Shown in pieces: positions 16,019-24,332 of a stretch of DNA of 64,000 nucleotides (its first letter is position 1; every line of letters begins with the position of its first letter). Below the pieces are notes generated by a model that was given only the letters and a program-made list of their open reading frames with translations, searched no databases and had not been told where the DNA came from. Source of the DNA: Pseudomonas siliginis (GTDB lineage: Bacteria; Pseudomonadota; Gammaproteobacteria; Pseudomonadales; Pseudomonadaceae); the NCBI RefSeq assembly GCF_019145195.1, contig NZ_JAHSTW010000003.1:124001-188000 (forward strand), written 5' to 3'. Both the position numbers and the translations under genes were made by a program.

Positions 16019-16827
16019 AAAGCGAACTGGATATCGAAGCGGAAAAAAGCCCGGAGCAGATCGAACGCGAAATCGATGCGCAACGCGCGAGCATCGGCAA
16101 CATCGTCGACCAACTCGAGAGCAAATTCACTCCCGGGCAAATGATCGATCAGGCCTGGGGAATGATGCAGAGCAACGGCTCGACGTTCTTCACCAATCTC
16201 GGCACCAGCGTGCGCAATAATCCGGTGCCAGCGGTGCTGACTTCCGTGGGCCTGCTCTGGTTGATGATCAGCCAGAATCGCCCACCGGTGCCGCAGCCGA
16301 CCTATCGCAGCGGGCCGGATCAGGACAAGGCCGGCGAGTGGGCCGACGGTTTGGCCGACGGCATCGACAGCGCCCGCGCGCATTTGCACTCGACTACTGA
16401 CTCGCTGAAGGACGGCTACCAGTCGCTGAAAGGCAAGGCCAGCCACGTCGGGGAAAACGTCGGTGCGGCGAAGGAGAGTCTAAGCCATGCGATGCATGAC
16501 GCCAGTGATCGACTGTCGCGTAATTCGCAAGTGCTCGGCCAGCAGTTCAGTCACTTGCTCAAGGAACAACCGCTGATGGTGGCTGCCGCTGGGGTCGCCT
16601 TGGGTGCCTTGCTCGGCGCGGCGTTGCCGACCACTTCAACTGAGCAGCGCTACATGGGCCGTACCAGCGCTGGCATGGTCGACAAGGCCAAGCAAAAAGC
16701 TCAGGAAGGCTACGAGGCCGTGCGTGACACGGTGACTCGGACCACTGAACAGACCGAGGTTGAAACCAAGCCTGATCCGGCGCGGCCGTCTTCTTCGGAT
16801 CTGTCGCAGGGGTTGGGTACTTCTTGA
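16015..16827 (+). CDS. DUF3618 domain-containing membrane protein
   Basis: 270 residues. The DUF3618 motif is at about 10-40 (SPEQIEREIDAQRASIGNIVDQL), a first membrane segment at about 70-86 (NPVPAVLTSVGLLWLMI), a long polar, coiled-coil-prone middle, and a second glycine-rich segment at about 184-203 (AAAGVALGALLGAAL). Such two-anchor proteins resemble ElaB/YqjD ribosome-docking proteins in layout. It overlaps the previous gene by ATGA and ends the operon at the terminator 16841-16868. Confidence 0.8.
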   Translation: MKSELDIEAEKSPEQIEREIDAQRASIGNIVDQLESKFTPGQMIDQAWGMMQSNGSTFFTNLGTSVRNNPVPAVLTSVGLLWLMISQNRPPVPQPTYRSGPDQDKAGEWADGLADGIDSARAHLHSTTDSLKDGYQSLKGKASHVGENVGAAKESLSHAMHDASDRLSRNSQVLGQQFSHLLKEQPLMVAAAGVALGALLGAALPTTSTEQRYMGRTSAGMVDKAKQKAQEGYEAVRDTVTRTTEQTEVETKPDPARPSSSDLSQGLGTS

Positions 16828-16840
16828 TGGTGAAAAACAA

Positions 16841-16868
16841 GGGAGGCCTGCAATGGGCCTCCCTTTTT
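16841..16868 (+). terminator. Rho-independent terminator
   Basis: GGGAGGCC (16841-16848) pairs with GGCCTCCC (16856-16863) over a 7-base loop, followed by five T. It closes the three-gene envelope operon, 13 bp after the DUF3618 stop codon. Confidence 0.85.
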
Positions 16869-16881
16869 ATTGGACTGCGGG

Positions 16882-17988
16882 TCAGGTCGATACCTCATTC
16901 TGCAAGCCTTTCAAATATTCGACCAACGTCTGTGCGCAGGCTTCAATTGCGCCGTCGACTACCAGTTCGAAACCATGAGTATTTTCGGTCGGGATTGCGA
17001 TGCATCCGGCCTGGGCGCTGATGCCTGAGCTCATCACCGCGCTGGCGTCGGAGGCGAAATCCACCAGCAGGGCGAACTGCGGATCGAAGCCGCAACGCTT
17101 TGCTGCGTCGGCCAAGGCCATGACCACGCCGCGCGAGTAATAGCCTTTCTGGTCGCCGGTATCGATGATCGGGTCGACGCCCAATCGCGTTGCGTATTCG
17201 CTCATCACTGGGCCGACCTCCACGGCAATCGTGGTGTCACCGGGCAGGTGCGCAGCGGCATACATCGCACCGGCGTTGCTTTCTTCCTCAAGGGTGGTGA
17301 AGACAAAGTAGGTGTCGTGCCGCAATTCGGTAGTGCTGTGCTTGAGTTGCGCGGCGGCCTGGAGCATGGCGACGACGGGCGCGCGGTCATCGAGAAAATG
17401 CGCAGCGGTGGCATTGCCCACCCGGAACGGCTTACGCCAGTGCTGGCTGAGCACGACGCGGGTGCCGGGACGCACGCCCATGTCTTGCAAGGTTTGCGGG
17501 TCGTGGCGGGTGATGATGTGCACGTCTTTCCACTCCACCGCGCCGCTCATCACATCCTGGCCCTGCGGCGAACCTGTGGTGGCGTGCATCGAGCCGAATG
17601 AGAGCACGCCGGGCAGGGTTTGCGCGTCGCCGAGAATATCCACCGGACAGACACCGAAATTTACCGGGTTCGCACCGCCGAGGGCAACTACCCGCAACGT
17701 ACCGTCCGGCTCGACGCGTTTGACCAGCATGGCGATCTCGTCCATGTGGCCCATGATGCGCACAGCGTGCTCGCCGTCCGGATCGGGCTCGTGACCCTTG
17801 AGCAGGCCGATGACATTGCCGGCCCGATCGGTCCAGACCTCGTCGCAATGGCGCCGCAGTTCTTCCAGGCAGATCGCCCGGACCTCGTCTTCCTGCCCGC
17901 CGGGGCCGCGCGCCATGAGCAAGCGGCTCAATAGCGCCTGGGTAGATTCCTCTGAGTTGCGCGGCGAAGGCGCCTGATTATCCGACAT
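16882..17988 (-). CDS. M42-family metallo-aminopeptidase
   Basis: A 368-residue M42 peptidase, a cytoplasmic dodecameric-type two-metal exopeptidase. Zinc and catalytic residues are in place: His81 and Asp83 (HMDE), bridging Asp200/201 (LDDRAP), general-base Glu234 with Glu235 (LEEES), Glu257 (AVEVGP) and His338 (ENTHGFE). In Pseudomonas some M42 peptidases belong to the osmoprotectant NAGGN system, but the other genes of that system are not next door here. It is convergent with the envelope operon and followed on its upstream side by a large BIME array. Confidence 0.85.
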   Translation of the reverse strand: MSDNQAPSPRNSEESTQALLSRLLMARGPGGQEDEVRAICLEELRRHCDEVWTDRAGNVIGLLKGHEPDPDGEHAVRIMGHMDEIAMLVKRVEPDGTLRVVALGGANPVNFGVCPVDILGDAQTLPGVLSFGSMHATTGSPQGQDVMSGAVEWKDVHIITRHDPQTLQDMGVRPGTRVVLSQHWRKPFRVGNATAAHFLDDRAPVVAMLQAAAQLKHSTTELRHDTYFVFTTLEEESNAGAMYAAAHLPGDTTIAVEVGPVMSEYATRLGVDPIIDTGDQKGYYSRGVVMALADAAKRCGFDPQFALLVDFASDASAVMSSGISAQAGCIAIPTENTHGFELVVDGAIEACAQTLVEYLKGLQNEVST

Positions 17989-18100
17989 GCGTATTTACCC
18001 TCCTTGCATCGGCGGACGTATATCGACCGCTCAGGATTTAGGGGGCAGGTTGGCGGGAAAATTCAGATGGGTTGAAGCCTTCTGATTCACCTGCATTCCC

Positions 18101-18864
18101 TGTGGGAGCGAGCCTGCTCGCGAAAGCGCAGTGTCAGGCGATGATGATGTTGACTGTGCCGGCGCCTTCGCGAGCAGGCTCGCTCCCACAGGGATTTTGG
18201 TTGCGCTGAAGATTGTGGCCTTGCCCCGGACCATTGTGGGAGCGAGCTTGCTCGCGAAAGCGGTGTGACAGACGATGATGAGGTTGAATGTGCCGACGCC
18301 TTCGCGGGCAAGCCCGCTCCCACAGGGGATTTGGGTTGCGACAAGGATTGCTGATCTGCCCCGGACCATTGTGGGAGCGAGCCTGCTCGCGAAAGCGGTG
18401 GGTCAGGCGGTGATGAGGTTGAACGTGCCGACGCCTTCGCGGGCAAGCCCGTTCCCACAGGGGATTTGGGGTGCGACAAAGATCGTGGATCTGCCCCGGA
18501 CCATTGTGGGAGCGAGCTTGCTCGCGAAAGCGGTGTGACAGACGATGATGAGGTTGAATGTGCCGACGCCTTCGCGAGCAGGCTCGCTCCCACAAAGATT
18601 TGGGTTGGGCTGAAGATTGTGGCATTGCCCCGGACCATTGTGGGAGCGAGCTTGCTCGCGAAAGCGGTGTGACAGGCGATGATGATGTTGACTGTGCCGG
18701 CGCCTTCGCGGGCAAGCCCGCTCCCACAGGGGATTTGGGGTGCGACAAAGATCGTTGATTTGCCCCGGACCATTGTGGGAGCGAGCTTGCTCGCGAAAGC
18801 GGTGGGTCAGGCGATGATGAGGTTGAACGTGCCGACGCCTTCGCGGGCAAGCCCGCTCCCACAG
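18101..18864. repeat. Tandem BIME array, six units of 134-135 bp (twelve REP palindromes)
   Basis: Six copies of a composite unit start at 18101, 18235, 18370, 18505, 18639 and 18774. Each has a forward REP (TGTGGGAGCGAGC, core TGCTCGCGAA), about 35 bp, an inverted REP ending GCTCCCACA, and about 45 bp of spacer. Inner spacers fall into three types in the order A-B-C-B-A-C and outer spacers into two types (X-Y-Y-X-Y, then an X-like end), so the array grew by duplication of multi-unit blocks. It fills the gap between the M42 peptidase and LysR genes. Such elements are moved by RAYT transposases, none of which is in this window. Open frames inside it are not genes. Confidence 0.95.
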
Positions 18865-18895
18865 GAATTTGGGTTGGATTGAAGAGTTGCGTTTG

Positions 18896-19789
18896 TCAGC
18901 GGTTGTATTTCAGTGCTTCGACAAACGCTGCAAACGCTGCCGAGCCCTGGCGCCGGTTCGGGTAGTACAGGTGATAGCCCTGAAACGTCGGGCACCACTC
19001 TTCCAGCACCTCCACCAGTCGTCCGTCCGCCAGATACGGCGCGACCAATTGCTCGGGCACGTACGCCACGCCGATGCCATCCACGGCGGCGTTGAGCACA
19101 TGCATGATGCTGTTGAACACCAGTTGCCCATCGACCTTCACGCTGAAATCCTGACCCTTGTGCGCAAACTCCCAGGCGTAAATCGCGCCGGCCGGTTGAT
19201 GGCGGATGTTGATGCAGGTGTGCTCCATCAACTGATGCGGCGTGGCGGGTTTCGGGTGGCGAGCGAAGTAATCCGGCGAGGCCACCACGGCCAGGCGCCA
19301 GTCCGGGCCGATGCGCACGGCGATCATGTCCTTGCTGATCGACTCACCGAGACGGATACCAGCATCGAAGCGTTCCTTGACCACATTGGTGAAACCATAA
19401 TCGACGTAAAACTCCAGGGTGATGTCCGGATAGTCCTGCAAAAACTTTGCAAGCATCGGCCGAATGCACAACTCAATCTGATCGTCCGTGCAGGAAATCC
19501 GGATCGTACCGCTGGGCCTGTCGCGCAGTTCACCGAGGGCTTCGAGCTCGGCGCTGATCTGCTCGAACAGCGGCGCAATCGAATGCATCAAGCGTTCGCC
19601 AGCCTCGGTCGGCGAGACATTGCGCGTCGTACGAGCCAGCAAGCGGATACCCAGACGCTGCTCCAACGCGCGGACCGTATGACTCAGCGCAGACGGCGTG
19701 ACGCCGAGGCGGGCGGCAGCCTTGGTGAAGCTTTGCTCCTGCGCCACCGCCAGAAAGGCCTGCAGGTCATTGACTTTGGCGTTGCTCAT
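18896..19789 (-). CDS. LysR-family transcriptional regulator
   Basis: A 297-residue LysR regulator with DNA-binding residues 5-62 (AAARLGVTPSALSHTVRALEQ; LARTTRNVSPTEAGERL) and an effector domain of the CrgA-like subgroup (RPSGTIRISC start). It is divergent from an MFS exporter starting at 19921 with 131 bp between, so control of that exporter is likely. Its C-terminal end abuts the BIME array. Confidence 0.9.
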   Translation of the reverse strand: MSNAKVNDLQAFLAVAQEQSFTKAAARLGVTPSALSHTVRALEQRLGIRLLARTTRNVSPTEAGERLMHSIAPLFEQISAELEALGELRDRPSGTIRISCTDDQIELCIRPMLAKFLQDYPDITLEFYVDYGFTNVVKERFDAGIRLGESISKDMIAVRIGPDWRLAVVASPDYFARHPKPATPHQLMEHTCINIRHQPAGAIYAWEFAHKGQDFSVKVDGQLVFNSIMHVLNAAVDGIGVAYVPEQLVAPYLADGRLVEVLEEWCPTFQGYHLYYPNRRQGSAAFAAFVEALKYNR

Positions 19790-19920
19790 TGCTGAATTTT
19801 TCTCAAAAGCACATGAAGATTACCGCTACTAATCAAGTTAAGCCCGATCCGTCAAGCTTTGCAGCCTGAGTAGCGGGGCAGAAGTGCCTCGACCATTTGT
19901 TCTTCCAGACAGGTTTTTGC

Positions 19921-21132
19921 ATGACGGCCCAAGCAATCGACAACCCGACAAACCAGCCCATGGAAGCGTCCACGGCCGGCGAGCAACCGGCGTACTGGAG
20001 CGGCGTGTTCGCCATGACCTTGTGTGTCTTTGCCCTGATCGCCTCCGAGTTCATGCCGGTCAGTCTGCTCACGCCCATGGCAACGGATTTGCACATCACC
20101 GAAGGCCTGGCCGGCTACGGCATCGCCATCTCCGGCGCGTTCGCGGTGTTGACCAGCCTGACGATCACCAGGCTCGCCGGCTCGATGGATCGCAAGCGCC
20201 TGTTGCTGCTGTTGACGGCGCTGATGTGCGCGTCCGGGCTGGTGGTGGGCCTGGCGCCCAACTACACGGTTTACATGATCGGTCGCGCATTGATCGGCGT
20301 GGTGATTGGCGGCTTCTGGTCGATGTCAGCGGCGTTGGCCATGCGTCTGGTGCCCTCCGCCAGCGTGCCCAAGGCATTGGCAATTTTTAACGGCGGCAAT
20401 GCTTTGGCCACGGTGGTCGCGGCGCCGCTGGGCAGTTATCTCGGCAGCGTGATTGGCTGGCGCGGGGCGTTTTTCTGCCTGATACCGGTGGCGTTGATTG
20501 CGCTGCTCTGGCAGTGGATAAGCTTGCCCGCGTTGCCGGCCGCGCCACGCAAAGCCAGCGCAGCCAATGTTTTTGCGTTGTTCAAAAGCCGCCGGGTGGC
20601 GTTGGGCATGCTCGGCGCAGGTCTGTTCTTCATGGGCCAGTTTGTGCTGTTCACCTACCTGCGACCGTTTCTGGAGACCGTGACCCGGGTCGACGTTTCG
20701 ATGCTGTCGATCATCCTGCTGGTCATTGGTGTGGCCGGGTTTATCGGCACCGTGGTCATCGGTTCGGTGTTGAAGAAGGGGTTGTATCGCGTGGTGATCG
20801 CCATCCCGCTGTTGATGGCGATGATCGCAGTGGCGCTCATTGGGCTGGGCAGTTCAGTGGTGGCTGCGTTCGTGTTGCTGGGCGTGTGGGGATTGATCGC
20901 GACCGCCGCGCCGGTGGGCTGGTGGTCGTGGCTGGCGCGAACGCTGCCTGACGATGCCGAAGCCGGCGGCGGGCTGATGGTGGCGGTGGTGCAGTTGTCG
21001 ATTGCCTCGGGTTCTACCATCGGTGGTCTGCTGTTCGACGGCAGCGGTTATCGGCTGACGTTTTACGCCAGCGCGGCATTGCTCGTGCTAGCGGCGCTGA
21101 TGACCTGGCTGACGTCGCGGCAGACGGCCTGA
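19921..21132 (+). CDS. MFS transporter (AraJ/SotB-like sugar or drug efflux)
   Basis: About 403 residues with twelve hydrophobic helices. FALIASEFMPVSLLTPMATDL and the loop GSMDRKRLLLLL fit the arabinose-efflux/SotB branch of the major facilitator superfamily, which export sugars, drugs or metabolites by proton antiport. ATG 19921 is preferred over an in-frame TTG at 19897 that adds eight residues. It is divergent from a LysR regulator and convergent with a tiny DUF2986 gene (1 bp gap). Confidence 0.88.
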   Translation: MTAQAIDNPTNQPMEASTAGEQPAYWSGVFAMTLCVFALIASEFMPVSLLTPMATDLHITEGLAGYGIAISGAFAVLTSLTITRLAGSMDRKRLLLLLTALMCASGLVVGLAPNYTVYMIGRALIGVVIGGFWSMSAALAMRLVPSASVPKALAIFNGGNALATVVAAPLGSYLGSVIGWRGAFFCLIPVALIALLWQWISLPALPAAPRKASAANVFALFKSRRVALGMLGAGLFFMGQFVLFTYLRPFLETVTRVDVSMLSIILLVIGVAGFIGTVVIGSVLKKGLYRVVIAIPLLMAMIAVALIGLGSSVVAAFVLLGVWGLIATAAPVGWWSWLARTLPDDAEAGGGLMVAVVQLSIASGSTIGGLLFDGSGYRLTFYASAALLVLAALMTWLTSRQTA

Positions 21133-21133
21133 A

Positions 21134-21292
21134 TCAGCTTTCGCTGTTTTCGGCCGCCGCCTGCGCGGCTTCGGCTTCCAGCTTCAGGCGATCAGCCTTG
21201 CAGATGTATTTGGGCTTTTTCGGCGCCAGTTTGGCATTGGCCTTTTTGGCCTTTTCTTTGAACAACTGCTGCAGCTTCTTTTGACGATTCAT
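21134..21292 (-). CDS. DUF2986 small basic protein
   Basis: A 52-residue Lys/Ala-rich protein (MNRQKKLQQLFKEKAKKANAKL start, Lys-Pro-Lys-Tyr-Ile-Cys-Lys-Ala-Asp in the middle) that fits the DUF2986 family of small gammaproteobacterial proteins. The charge suggests nucleic-acid or ribosome contact, but no function is known. The frame extends upstream to 21376, but that extension is unlike the family, so ATG 21292 is used. Confidence 0.75.
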   Translation of the reverse strand: MNRQKKLQQLFKEKAKKANAKLAPKKPKYICKADRLKLEAEAAQAAAENSES

Positions 21293-21420
21293 GATTTTTC
21301 GATCAGGGGTGGAGAGGGTGGGAATCCTGACGCAAGGCCGAGTGGTCAGCAAGAAGAAATCCACTAAGCTGAGCACATTCGCCCATACTCAAGAGCATCC
21401 CCCAACCGAAGGAATCGCAC

Positions 21421-21909
21421 ATGAGAAAAGCTCGCAGATTGATTGGCGCGTTGTCTTGCCTCGCGCTTGTAGTCGGCAGCACGACGGCACTGGCCGACCC
21501 CGGCAATGGCAAGGGCCAAGGCGGCCAGGGCAACGGCAAGGGCAAACCGCAGAACATGCAGGATCACGGCAAACAGGGTGGGGGCGGCCAAGGCAATGGC
21601 AACAAAGGCCAGCAACACTCTGGCAATGGCGGCGGGCCGAGCATTGATCGCGGCAATATTCTCGGCATCGTCGGCGGCTATCGCGGCGAATACTGGAATC
21701 CGGGGCCAGCACTGCCGCCGGGCATTCAAAAGAATCTGGCGCGGGGCAAACCGCTGCCTCCGGGCATCGCCAAGAAGCTGGACGGGCGGCTGCTCGGCCA
21801 TTTGCCTCATTACGACGGCTACGAATGGCAACAGGTTGGCACCGACCTGATCCTCGTCGCGCTGGCTACCGGGTTGATCTACGAGGTGCTCAACGGCGCG
21901 TTCGATTGA
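21421..21909 (+). CDS. CigR-like / RcnB-family periplasmic protein
   Basis: 162 residues with a signal peptide (1-25, cleavage after TTALA). Residues 26-75 are a low-complexity stretch of Gly, Asn, Lys and Gln. The C-terminal part (LPPGIQKNLARGKPLPPGIAKKL, then GYEWQQVGTDLILVALATG) resembles the RcnB/CigR module, with a final hydrophobic segment. CigR in Salmonella is an anti-virulence membrane protein; whether this homologue has any such role is unknown. It ends with a good terminator. Confidence 0.75.
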   Translation: MRKARRLIGALSCLALVVGSTTALADPGNGKGQGGQGNGKGKPQNMQDHGKQGGGGQGNGNKGQQHSGNGGGPSIDRGNILGIVGGYRGEYWNPGPALPPGIQKNLARGKPLPPGIAKKLDGRLLGHLPHYDGYEWQQVGTDLILVALATGLIYEVLNGAFD

Positions 21910-21919
21910 TTATTGAGGG

Positions 21920-21949
21920 AGGAGCGGCAGCACGTGCCGCTCCTTTTTT
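21920..21949 (+). terminator. Rho-independent terminator
   Basis: AGGAGCGGCA (21920-21929) pairs with TGCCGCTCCT (21935-21944) around a 5-base loop, followed by a T run to 21949. It ends the CigR-like gene. Confidence 0.9.
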
Positions 21950-22001
21950 ATGTGGGTATTGCTGCATCGTGCGCAGCAATAAACTGCATTCAGGCTGGGT
22001 T

Positions 22002-22048
22002 GTTCGTTGAATGCTGAGCTTTCAGACTGAGCTCAACGGCTAACGAAC
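22002..22048 (+). promoter_or_regulatory. Leader stem-loop before the quinone oxidoreductase
   Basis: GTTCGTT (22002-22008) pairs with AACGAAC (22042-22048). Inside it TGAGCT (22015-22020) pairs with AGCTCA (22030-22035). The Shine-Dalgarno GGAG follows at 22053-22056. Just upstream ATTGCTGC and GCAGCAAT (21958-21965, 21973-21980) form another perfect dyad that could be an operator. Regulatory use is inferred. Confidence 0.35.
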
Positions 22049-22062
22049 GAATGGAGATGACC

Positions 22063-23037
22063 ATGGCCAATGCAATCCGCTTCACCGCAACCGGCGCACC
22101 GGACGTCCTGCAATTGCACACTGTCAGCGAACAGGCCCCCGGGTCCGGTGAGGTCTGGCTGGAGCAAGCGGCGGTGGGTGTTAATTACCTGGATGTCAGC
22201 CAGCGCAAAGGTGCAGTGCCCGTGGCGTTGCCCTCGGGGCTGGGGCTGGAAGGCGCGGGTCGGGTGGCAGCGGTCGGTGCCGGTGTGAGCAATGTCCGCG
22301 TCGGCGATCGAGTTGCTTATGCCACCGGTCCCTTGGGCGGTTATGCCTCGGCGCGGCTGTTTCCGGCAGAGCGTCTGGTGAAGATTACCGAAGAGTTGGC
22401 GTTCGAAGACGCGGCGGCGGTATTGTTCAAAGGCATCACCGCGCAGTATTTGCTGAAGGCGACTTACCCGGTCGGGCCGGGCACGACCATGCTGGTTTAC
22501 GGCGTCGCGGGTGGTCTGGGGGAAATCATGGTGCCGTGGGCCAAACACCTTGGCGCAACGGTGATCGGCGTTGTGTCGAAGCAGGCCAGTGTCGACAAGG
22601 CGCGCGCGTCGGGCTGTGACGAAGTGCTGGTGTTCAATGCCGAGACCCTCGCCGCCGATGTGTTGCGCATCACCGAGGGGCGCAAGGTCGACGTGGTGTA
22701 TGACCCGATTGGCCGAGTGTCTTTTCAAGCCTCGCTGGACAGCTTGCGCCCACGCGGGCTGATGGTCTCGTTCGGCGCGCAGACCGGCGCGCCGGCGGCG
22801 GTGGACATGGCCACGCTGAACGCCAAGGGCTCGCTGTTCCTGACCCGTCCATCGCTGGCCGCGCACACTGCTACGACAGCCGAATATCAGGAGCGCGCAC
22901 AAGATGTGCTGGCCGCCGTGGCCGCCGGTATCATCACGCCGCAAATTCGCGCGCGTTATTCATTGGCCGACGCGGCACAAGCGCACGCCGATCTTGAATC
23001 GGGCCGATCATCAGGGGCGATCATTTTAAAACCATGA
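22063..23037 (+). CDS. NADPH:quinone oxidoreductase (QOR-type MDR protein)
   Basis: 324 residues of the zeta-crystallin/QOR subfamily: GVNYLDVSQRKG near residue 45, LGLEGAGRVAAVG, and the nucleotide-binding loop VAGGLGEIM near 145. No zinc ligands are seen. It would carry out one-electron or two-electron reduction of quinones with NADPH. I use ATG 22063 (MANAIRF), six bases after GGAG, over the ATG four codons upstream. Its stop overlaps the start of a LysR gene (ATGA), so the regulator is probably its own. Confidence 0.88.
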   Translation: MANAIRFTATGAPDVLQLHTVSEQAPGSGEVWLEQAAVGVNYLDVSQRKGAVPVALPSGLGLEGAGRVAAVGAGVSNVRVGDRVAYATGPLGGYASARLFPAERLVKITEELAFEDAAAVLFKGITAQYLLKATYPVGPGTTMLVYGVAGGLGEIMVPWAKHLGATVIGVVSKQASVDKARASGCDEVLVFNAETLAADVLRITEGRKVDVVYDPIGRVSFQASLDSLRPRGLMVSFGAQTGAPAAVDMATLNAKGSLFLTRPSLAAHTATTAEYQERAQDVLAAVAAGIITPQIRARYSLADAAQAHADLESGRSSGAIILKP

Positions 23038-23960
23038 ATCTGGATGTTCTGAGCAACCCGCACAGCGATGAGATCGCTGCTTTCCTGGCCGTCGCCGCGC
23101 AAGGCTCGTTTGTCGCGGCGGGGCGTTTGTTGCAGCGTCATCCGACCATTGTTTCCAAGCGCCTCGCGGCGATGGAAAAGCGACTGGGCGTGCGGTTGGT
23201 GGAACGCTCGACGCGACACGTGCGTATCACCGAGGCCGGCCTGCAACTCGAACAGCGCCTGCGCGCAGCCGTCGAGTTGATGAACGAAGCGCAGCAGCAA
23301 GCGGTGCAGGGCGCCAGCGAAGTGCGCGGCACCCTGCGCCTGGCGTTGCCGGCGGCGATGGGGCGGTTATGGCTGGGGCCGCTGCTGCCGGAATTTCTCA
23401 AGGCTCACCCGCAGGTCTCGCTGGTTGCCGATTACAGCGAAGGCTTGGTCGACATCATCGAGCAGGGCTTCGACGCGGCTATTCGCATCGGCGAGCTTGA
23501 GGACAATCGCCTGATTGCAAAAAAGCTCAGTGACCATCGCCGGATTCTCTGCGCATCGCCGGCCTACATCGAGGCCCACGGCATGCCGCAGACACCACAG
23601 GATCTGCTACAGCACAATTGCCTGCGCTTCAGCGGGCTGGCGTCGTTCCCGCTGTGGCGCCTGCATCGCGGCAACGAGGTGCAGACCATCACGCCCCACG
23701 GCAACCTGACCGCCAGCGACAGCGAATCCCTGCTCGCCGCCGCCCGCGCCGACGCCGGCATACTCGGTGCCGGCGACTGGCTGATGAGCCGCGATCTGGC
23801 GGCAGGGCGGCTGATTCACGTGCTGCCCGACTGGCATCTGGATTCGGCGGGCGGCGTCTATCTGGTCAGACCGTCATCGCGATTTCCGGCGGCCGCAGTG
23901 GTGGCGTTCAAGGAGTGGATCGAAGCGAAATTCGAGACCGGGCCACCTTGGGCGGTTTGA
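23034..23960 (+). CDS. LysR-family transcriptional regulator, coupled to QOR gene
   Basis: 308 residues with HTH at about 13-70 (GRLLQRHPTIVSKRLAAMEKRLGVRLVERSTRHVRITEAG) and a C-terminal effector domain (LRLALPAAMGRLWLGPLLPEFL). Unusually for LysR, it is co-directional and overlaps the upstream oxidoreductase by 4 bp, and so is co-transcribed. It is followed by BIME elements. Confidence 0.88.
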   Translation: MNLDVLSNPHSDEIAAFLAVAAQGSFVAAGRLLQRHPTIVSKRLAAMEKRLGVRLVERSTRHVRITEAGLQLEQRLRAAVELMNEAQQQAVQGASEVRGTLRLALPAAMGRLWLGPLLPEFLKAHPQVSLVADYSEGLVDIIEQGFDAAIRIGELEDNRLIAKKLSDHRRILCASPAYIEAHGMPQTPQDLLQHNCLRFSGLASFPLWRLHRGNEVQTITPHGNLTASDSESLLAAARADAGILGAGDWLMSRDLAAGRLIHVLPDWHLDSAGGVYLVRPSSRFPAAAVVAFKEWIEAKFETGPPWAV

Positions 23961-23991
23961 TAACAACCTTCCTCAAGACCGACACTGGCCC

Positions 23992-24285
23992 TGTGGAGCG
24001 AGCCTGCTCGCGAACGCGCAGTGTCAGTCATAGATGATGTGGCTGACCTGACGCCTTCGCGAGCAGGCTCGCTCCCACAGGTTTCGTGGCTTGCTCAGGA
24101 ATTGCCGGACATACGTATATCCAGTGTGGGAGCGAGCCTGCTCGCGAAAGCGCAGTGTCAGTCATAGTTGATGTGGCTGACCTGACGCCTTCGTGAGCAG
24201 GCTCGCTCCCACAGGTTTCGTGGCTTGTTCAGGAATTTCCGAACGCACGTATATCCAATGTGGTAGCGAGGGCCAGTTTGGGCGC
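23992..24285. repeat. Second tandem BIME array, two full units and a decayed third
   Basis: Composite REP pairs start at 23992 and 24125 and a degenerate forward REP at 24259 (TGTGGTAGCGAGG), giving a 133-134 bp period. Outer spacers (GTTTCGTGGCTTG...TATCCA) differ from those of the array at 18.1 kb, so the two arrays arose separately, yet the unit length is nearly the same. The first REP has lost one G. No gene is seen from 23961 to 24332. Confidence 0.9.
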
Positions 24286-24287
24286 AC

Positions 24288-24316
24288 AAAAAAAGCCCGG
24301 CATTGCTGCCGGGCTT
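24288..24316 (-). terminator. Rho-independent terminator of the hemerythrin gene
   Basis: On the minus strand AAGCCCGGCA and TGCCGGGCTT (24293-24302, 24307-24316) form a 10-bp stem followed by a T run (A run at 24288-24294 on the plus strand). Confidence 0.9.
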
Positions 24317-24332
24317 CGGTGTCTTCAGCACT

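Noticed and set aside
18101..18864. Possible CRISPR array, because of regular spacing
   Set aside because: The units are 134-135 bp composites of inverted REP palindromes, spacers are related to each other, and no cas genes are present.
18275..18882. Several open frames inside the BIME array giving repeated Ser/Ala/Arg-rich peptides
   Set aside because: They are translations of REP palindromes and repeat the same motif in each unit; such frames are often wrongly annotated as proteins.
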